From: DATBGO01 sp963695645
Lineage (GTDB): Bacteria; Actinomycetota; Actinomycetes; Streptosporangiales; Streptosporangiaceae
Assembly (NCBI GenBank): GCA_963695645.1
Contig: CAVOHC010000007.1
Span: forward strand, 124,001-188,000
Direction: 5' to 3'
DNA: 64,000 nucleotides
Position 1 is the stretch's first letter; every line of letters starts with the position of its first letter. This document shows, one piece after another, positions 59,288 through 64,000 of the stretch. The position numbers and the translations under genes were made by a program. Below the pieces are notes generated by a model. It was not told the DNA's origin. It searched no databases and saw only the letters and a program-made list of their open reading frames with translations.

Positions 59288-60512
59288 CGCGCACCGGCTG
59301 CTCTTCTGGAGCGAGCGATGGCGAGCGACTGCGCAGGCCGCCCGGAACACGCCGCTCCGGCACGACCGGGAGCTTGCGGCCGAGCTATCCGCGCTACGCA
59401 CCGTGACCAGGCTCCTCGAGAAGAATGAGATGGCCGCGCATGGCCGGATCGCACTCGAGCGTGAGCGGCGGCGACTCGAGAGGGCGGTGCAGGCCCGCAC
59501 CCGGCGGTCGCCGGCCAGCCGCGTGCAGGAGGCAGGGCACTTCGACCTCGATGCGCTCTTCGACGAGCTCGGCGAGCACCGGCTCATCGAGCTCGTCGAG
59601 GTCGACGGCCTGCTTCAGGTGATCATCGTCGCGAATCGCCGGGTGCGGTTGCATACGGTCGGGAGCGTTCCCGAGCGCGAGCGCGAGGTCCAGCTGAGCC
59701 GCTTCGTGCTGCGCCGCCTCGCGTACGGTCCGTCGCGACCAGGCGACGAGCTGGTGCTGGCCCACCGAGGCGCTGCACTGGAGTCCTCGCTGCTCGGATC
59801 CGCTGCGGCAGAGCTCGGGGACAGCCCGGTCGTGGTGGTACCACCGGGCCGGCTCCGGGCTGTGCCGTGGACGCTGATGCCGTCGTTGCGCGATCGCATC
59901 GTGACGGTGGCGCCGTCCGTTTCGACCTGGATGCGTGCTCGCCGGAAGACGCCCCCGGCCCACCGGCGCACCGCGCTCGTCGTCGGGCCCGGGCTGGCCA
60001 CCGGGGGCGCGGAGGTCATGCAGTTGCGCGCTCGCTACCCCGAAGCCGTGCTGCTCGGTCAGGGCAGCGCAACGGCCGAGCAGGTGCTCGGCGCCCTGGA
60101 CGGCGCGTGGCTGGGGCACATCGCGGCGCACGGCACCTTCCGGGCTGACAACCCCCTGTTCTCGTCCGTGCAGCTCGACGACGGCCCGCTCACCGTGCAC
60201 GACTTCGAGCGCCTGGGCCGGGCGCCATACTGGCTCGTCCTGTCCAGCTGCGACTCGGGGGTAGCCGCGGCCGTGGGCGCCGATGAGCTGCTGGGCCTGG
60301 TGAGCAGCCTGGTCCCGCTCGGCGCGGTCGGAATCGTGGCTAGTGTGGTGCCCGTCAATGATCCGGCTGCTGTCCCCCTCATGCTGGCTCTCCACGATTA
60401 TCTTCAACAAGGCGCGACGCTCCCCAGCGCGCTGCTATCCGCGCGCAAGGCGACTAGCGGCGATCCGCTGGCTGAAGCGACCGCGTACTCCTTTCTTGCG
60501 CTGGGCGCCTGA
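58989..60512 (+). CDS. CHAT-domain (caspase-like) protease part (C-terminal part, frameshifted)
   Basis: The frame picks up at 58989 directly after the extra base (GRLALNRGRATEADQHLERA), with more TPR helices (SVAWLARALQADARGDTRST). A coiled region follows (LLEKNEMAAHGRIALERERR), then the CHAT domain: VPWTLMPSLRDRIVTVAPSV, the catalytic His in GHIAAHGTFRADNPL (codon 60129) and the catalytic Cys in VLSSCDSGVAAAVG (codon 60249), ending LSARKATSGDPLAEATAY. The dyad is intact. Joined with the previous frame the protein would be about 875 residues. CHAT proteases are caspase-related and usually cleave a partner when the TPR part is triggered. The best candidates here are the 148-residue protein, the sigma factor or the subtilase. 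Confidence 0.85.
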   Translation, partial: AGRLALNRGRATEADQHLERAGRSRRRRPPLTRSVAWLARALQADARGDTRSTLAACARGLDALDEHQMTLGATELRAYGTAHGAELALLAQRDALRRGDAHRLLFWSERWRATAQAARNTPLRHDRELAAELSALRTVTRLLEKNEMAAHGRIALERERRRLERAVQARTRRSPASRVQEAGHFDLDALFDELGEHRLIELVEVDGLLQVIIVANRRVRLHTVGSVPEREREVQLSRFVLRRLAYGPSRPGDELVLAHRGAALESSLLGSAAAELGDSPVVVVPPGRLRAVPWTLMPSLRDRIVTVAPSVSTWMRARRKTPPAHRRTALVVGPGLATGGAEVMQLRARYPEAVLLGQGSATAEQVLGALDGAWLGHIAAHGTFRADNPLFSSVQLDDGPLTVHDFERLGRAPYWLVLSSCDSGVAAAVGADELLGLVSSLVPLGAVGIVASVVPVNDPAAVPLMLALHDYLQQGATLPSALLSARKATSGDPLAEATAYSFLALGA

Positions 60513-60626
60513 CATTCGTCCATGGAGCCAGGCCGGTGCCCGGGGGAGGGCGCCGCCTGCATTGATGCGGACCGGTGCAGGTGTCATCTTGCTTTAGCCC
60601 GGAGATCACAGCCGTGGCGGCCGTGG

Positions 60627-61073
60627 TCAGGGCGCGTATTTCAGTACCAGGCCGCCGACCTGCGGGAGCGCGGCCTCAACGTGCTTAACTGCCCTGCCGC
60701 GGACGGTGCCGTACGCCTTGATGACTGTGGGCCGACTGGAGGCCGCCGCGCGGGCATCGGTCACCGAGAGCAGTGCCTGCGACACCTCCTCGCCGCGTTT
60801 GGCCAGGTAGTCGCCGAACTCGGAGCCGCCGGAGGTGTTGAAGTCCGCCCAGTACGGCTCAAGCTTGTCCACCATCGGCGGAAGCAGGGACTCCACCATG
60901 AAGCGGATGTGGCCGGGCGCGAAGGTGTTCACCGTCTTGTAGGCGAGCTTGACTGCGGTCCCGGAGATCCCTGACTTCTCCGCGACCTCCTGCTCGATCA
61001 GCGTGTAGCAGTCGGCGATCACCTTTGGCCGGGTATCCGGCGTGAGCAGGATCTCCTGAAGTGTGGCTGCCAT
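60627..61073 (-). CDS. DUF6918-like small protein
   Basis: The 148-residue protein starts at ATG 61073; the frame is open to 61148 without signal. It is mostly helical: AATLQEILLTPDTRPKVIAD, CYTLIEQEVAEKSGISGTAV, KLAYKTVNTFAPGHIRFMVE, then PPMVDKLEPYWADFNTSGGS and a final VGGLVLKYAP. This pattern belongs to a family of unknown function widespread in actinobacteria (DUF6918 as far as I recall). It is divergent from the murA gene. Confidence 0.75.
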   Translation of the reverse strand: MAATLQEILLTPDTRPKVIADCYTLIEQEVAEKSGISGTAVKLAYKTVNTFAPGHIRFMVESLLPPMVDKLEPYWADFNTSGGSEFGDYLAKRGEEVSQALLSVTDARAAASSRPTVIKAYGTVRGRAVKHVEAALPQVGGLVLKYAP

Positions 61074-61355
61074 CGGTAGGTTCTTCTCCTTATCGCTGGG
61101 CGTTGTCCATCTGATCCCGCACGCATGACGGAATGCGCTGTCCGTCACTAGACGGCGGTCCCGCAGCCATGGTTTACCGTTCGCGGCGTGACCAGGCGGC
61201 GGCCGCGTCTGATCCGCCAGGCAGATCCCCGGGCCTGCGTCCTATTTGTACTTGTTTGTACCTGCGGTCATCGGCGCGGGCAAGCCCGGGCCGCCACGGT
61301 CGGCCCGGGCAGATACGAGCCTGGCGAGGTAAAAAGTGCCCGTACAGTGAGCTGC

Positions 61356-62654
61356 GTGACCGAAATCTGGCAAGTTGAACCCTCTGGACCTCTACGCGGT
61401 GATATCCGCGTTCGCGGATCGAAGAACGCGGTGTCCAAGCACATGGTCGCTGCGATGCTGAGCGATGCGCCGAGCACGATCGGGAACGTCCCGGAAATCG
61501 GCGAGGTCGACATCACCGCTGCGATGCTGGAGTCCATCGGTTATCACGTCGGCCGTTCCGATGACGAGATCACGATCGTGGCGGGGCACGCGGTAGAGCC
61601 ATCTGTCCCAGAGGCGTTCACCGGCCTGAACCGGATTCCCATCCTGATGCTGGGGCCGTTGCTGCACCGGGCCGGTGAGGCGTTCGTGCCGCTGGTGGGA
61701 GGCGATCCGATCGGGCGGCGGCCCGTCGACTTTCACGTGGCGGCGCTGCGGGCCCTCGGCGCTGAGGTGGAGGTCGGCCCGAACGGGATTACGGCGCGTG
61801 CAACCAAGCTGTATGGCGCGCGCATCGATCTGCCGTACCCAAGCGTGGGCGCGACAGAGACCGCGCTGCTCTCCGCCGTGCTTGCGGAGGGAAAGACCGT
61901 CGTGCGCGGTGCCGCAACCGAACCGGAGGTGGTAGAACTCGCGCTATTCCTGCAGCGGATGGGCGCGCACGTTGAGCTCAGCCCCGACCGGCGGATCATC
62001 ATCGAGGGAGTACCACGGCTGCGCGGCGCCACGACGCGGCTGGCCGGCGACCGGCTCGAGGCGTTCTCCTATCTGGTGGCCGGGCTGATCACCGGAGGCG
62101 AGGTCCGCGTGCACGGCTGCCCGCAGGACCGGCTGGTCACCGCGATCACGACCCTGGCCCGGATGGGCGCCCGGTTCGACATCACCGACGAATGGATCAC
62201 GGCGTCGGCGCCGGGGGGCTTGCGGCCGGCCGCGGTGCATACCGACACCCACCCTGGGTTCATGACCGACTGGCAGCAGCCGCTGATGGTGCTGTTCACC
62301 CAGGCCGACGGAATGTCAGTGCTGCACGAGACCGTATTTGAAAACCGGCTCGTGTACGTCCCGGCGCTGCAGAAGATGGGCTGCGAGATAGAGGTGTTCG
62401 CGGCGTGCCTGGGCGGGCCCGCGTGCCGCTTCCACGACACCAACGCCTTGCATTCCGCTGTGATCAGGGGCGGGTCCAAACTGCGCGGCGCAGATGTCAC
62501 GCTGCCCGACGTGCGGGCCGGCTTCTCCGCCGTGCTGGCCGCCGCCGTCGCCGATCAGCCCTCCTCGTTGCGCGGCATCCACCACATCGAACGCGGCTAC
62601 CACCGGCCATTCGAGCAGTTCACTTCCCTCGGCCTCGTCCTGCGCCGCGGATGA
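61356..62654 (+). CDS. murA: UDP-N-acetylglucosamine 1-carboxyvinyltransferase (MurA)
   Basis: The 432-residue EPSP-synthase-fold enzyme has the MurA N-terminus with the conserved Lys-Asn pair (VRGSKNAVSKHMVAAML) and the paired domain motif RLAGDRLEAFSYLVAGLITG. It transfers enolpyruvate from PEP to UDP-GlcNAc, the first step of peptidoglycan synthesis. The active-site loop reads GGDPIGRRP, with Asp at residue 117 where most bacteria have Cys. This is the actinobacterial form that fosfomycin cannot alkylate. GTG 61356 gives this numbering; TACAGT upstream suggests a leaderless transcript. GTG 61347 is also possible. Confidence 0.93.
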   Translation: MTEIWQVEPSGPLRGDIRVRGSKNAVSKHMVAAMLSDAPSTIGNVPEIGEVDITAAMLESIGYHVGRSDDEITIVAGHAVEPSVPEAFTGLNRIPILMLGPLLHRAGEAFVPLVGGDPIGRRPVDFHVAALRALGAEVEVGPNGITARATKLYGARIDLPYPSVGATETALLSAVLAEGKTVVRGAATEPEVVELALFLQRMGAHVELSPDRRIIIEGVPRLRGATTRLAGDRLEAFSYLVAGLITGGEVRVHGCPQDRLVTAITTLARMGARFDITDEWITASAPGGLRPAAVHTDTHPGFMTDWQQPLMVLFTQADGMSVLHETVFENRLVYVPALQKMGCEIEVFAACLGGPACRFHDTNALHSAVIRGGSKLRGADVTLPDVRAGFSAVLAAAVADQPSSLRGIHHIERGYHRPFEQFTSLGLVLRRG

Positions 62655-62716
62655 CCGGACGACTTCGATCGCTGCGCCGCCGCCTTCATTACCTCTGGCT
62701 CAGGATCGGGTAGTCG

Positions 62717-64000
62717 TCAGATCCGTCGTTGCGGTGCGGCCGCTGGGGCGTGGCTCTCGGCGATCGCCCGCAGCTTTCCCCAGCGTTCACAGAAGATCTC
62801 CGCCGGCATCAGCGCCAGGTCTTCGGCGATGACCGGTGCGAAATCCATCTGGCCGAGCACGTCACGCTCCAGGTCGACGCCCGGGGCGATCTCGGTCAGG
62901 GTCATGCGCCCGTCGCGGAGCTCGAACACGGCCCGCTCGGTGACATAGAGCACGCGCTGCCCCGAGCTAGCCGCGTAGGGGCCGCTGAAGCTGATCTCCT
63001 CGACATGTTCGAGGAACTTCCTGGACTTGCCTTCCTGGACTACGCGCAGCTCCCCGTCACCGGTAGCTACCTTCAGGCCGCCGGCGGTGAACGACCCGCA
63101 GTAGACGACCGCCTTGGTGCCGTTGGAGACGTTGACGAAACCGCCGATGCCGACGGCCCTGCCGCTGAACCGGCTCACGTTCACGTTGCCCTCCTTGTCG
63201 ACCTGGGCGAGGCCGAGAAAGGCGAGGTCGATGCCGCGGCCGTCGTACCAGTCGAACATCGCCTGGTGATCGATGAACGCTTCGGCATTGGAGGAGGTCC
63301 CGAAATTGAGGCCAGATCCTGGCTCGCCGCCGATCGCGCCGACCTCGGTGGTCAGCGTGAGCAAATCGGCCACGTCCTCCTGGGCAGCGACGCTGCCGAT
63401 CCCGTCAGGGACTCCGTAGCCGAGGTTGACCACGGCGCCCGGGATCAGTTCCATGGCCGCCCGCCTGCACACGATCAGGCGTTCGCCCATCGGAAGAGGC
63501 GGGATGTCGGCCAATGGGACCTTGATGTCACCGGACAGGGCCGGGCTGTACTGCTCACCGGCGGCTTGCGGATGGTGCTCGGGCGCGGCAACCACCACGT
63601 AGTGGACGAGGGGAGCCGGGACGCGGACGTGCTTGGGGTGCAAGGTGCCCGCCAGCGCGAGATATTTCACCTGGGCGATGACCACCCCGCCGCTGTTCGT
63701 GGCGGCCTGGGCGAGCGGAAGCTGCTCGAGCAGCAGGGCCTCCTCGTCCATCGCGATGTTGCCCCGCTCGTCGGCGGTCGTGCCCCGGATCAGCGCGACG
63801 TCGATCGGGAACGACTTGTAGAGGAGGTATTCCCGGCCGCCGAGTTCGATGAGCTCGACGTAGTCGGCGGTGGTGGCCGTGTTCATTTTGGCTCCCCCGA
63901 GACGGGGGTCGAGGAAGGTCCCGAGGCCGACGGTCGTGATGATGCCGGGGCGGTGGGCTGCTATCTCGCGGAAGAGCTGGACCACAACGCCCTGCGGGAT
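62717..64000 (-). CDS. Acyl-CoA:carboxylate CoA-transferase (propionate/3-oxoacid type), cut by the right edge
   Basis: The frame stays open to the end of the window, so the N-terminus is missing. The visible 425 or so residues hold parts of both halves of a family I CoA-transferase: GIITTVGLGTFLDPRLGGAK and YLLYKSFPIDVALIRGT in the alpha-like part, then LIPGAVVNLGYGVPDGIGSV and the catalytic Glu region TEVGAIGGEPGSGLNFGTS in the beta-like part. This resembles propionate CoA-transferase (Pct/YdiF). It moves CoA between short acyl-CoAs and carboxylates through a glutamyl-CoA thioester. It is convergent with murA across about 60 bases. Confidence 0.92.
   Translation of the reverse strand: MPQGVVVQLFREIAAHRPGIITTVGLGTFLDPRLGGAKMNTATTADYVELIELGGREYLLYKSFPIDVALIRGTTADERGNIAMDEEALLLEQLPLAQAATNSGGVVIAQVKYLALAGTLHPKHVRVPAPLVHYVVVAAPEHHPQAAGEQYSPALSGDIKVPLADIPPLPMGERLIVCRRAAMELIPGAVVNLGYGVPDGIGSVAAQEDVADLLTLTTEVGAIGGEPGSGLNFGTSSNAEAFIDHQAMFDWYDGRGIDLAFLGLAQVDKEGNVNVSRFSGRAVGIGGFVNVSNGTKAVVYCGSFTAGGLKVATGDGELRVVQEGKSRKFLEHVEEISFSGPYAASSGQRVLYVTERAVFELRDGRMTLTEIAPGVDLERDVLGQMDFAPVIAEDLALMPAEIFCERWGKLRAIAESHAPAAAPQRRI

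Overview
This is a 64 kb stretch of high-GC DNA (roughly 70% GC by eye, strong G/C third-position preference, GTG/TTG starts, many ATGA or GTGA stop-start overlaps). The gene content points to a soil actinomycete, probably filamentous: an IdeR/DtxR-type iron box, DinB/DUF664 and SRPBCC proteins, MurA with the actinobacterial Cys-to-Asp change, zf-HC2 anti-sigma factors, and a TPR-CHAT/subtilase/ECF-sigma locus. I cannot place it further. I see no rRNA, tRNA, CRISPR array or intact insertion sequence. The window is accessory and regulatory in character, with MurA and methionine biosynthesis as the clearest housekeeping genes.

Layout. 1-7.2 kb: broken DUF998 membrane gene, TetR regulator, ABC exporter, divergent two-component pair and a DHA2 drug exporter. 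7.4-12.9 kb: an ECF sigma/anti-sigma pair reading into an ABC exporter with two membrane partners, then a sensor kinase whose catalytic core has been deleted. 13-18 kb: DinB protein, four SRPBCC proteins, a VapBC pair and an ArsR regulator facing an array of four matching inverted repeats. 18-24 kb: LLM monooxygenase plus SMP-30 lactonase, then a large secreted phosphoesterase with a lipoprotein. 24-28 kb: Doc toxin remnant, frameshifted PadR with a membrane operon, DUF2721, secreted protein, GAP-family protein. 28.4-31.7 kb: HpaB-like hydroxylase, RidA, DUF1028 and a divergent XRE-cupin regulator.

32.7-40.8 kb is a cyclic-nucleotide neighbourhood: a PLP decarboxylase fused to a cNMP-binding domain, two small cNMP-binding proteins, and a zinc-ribbon/class III cyclase/AAA/TPR giant split by one missing base in its P-loop. 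41-48 kb: bacterioferritin and Bfd under an iron box, thioredoxin-like protein, the metX-metY-CoA-binding operon, OsmC. 48-53.3 kb: two FAD enzymes around an SDR/acyl-CoA dehydrogenase pair. 53.3-54.7 kb: a polysaccharide pyruvyl transferase. 55.4-60.5 kb: ECF sigma factor, overlapping 148-residue partner, cytosolic subtilase and divergent TPR-CHAT protease. This is the best candidate for an undescribed signalling or conflict system, because it resembles in outline the protease-to-sigma-factor circuit of type III-E CRISPR. The right end holds a DUF6918-like protein, MurA and a CoA-transferase cut by the window edge.

A recurring theme is damage. Single-base frameshifts (DUF998, PadR, cyclase-ATPase, TPR-CHAT, an unknown gene at 13 kb), two genes whose expected start codon is not a start codon (35573 and 48263), an internally deleted kinase and fragments of HicB, Doc, a hydrolase and an enoyl-CoA hydratase suggest either real gene decay or uncorrected base errors in the assembly. 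The two can be told apart only with reads.
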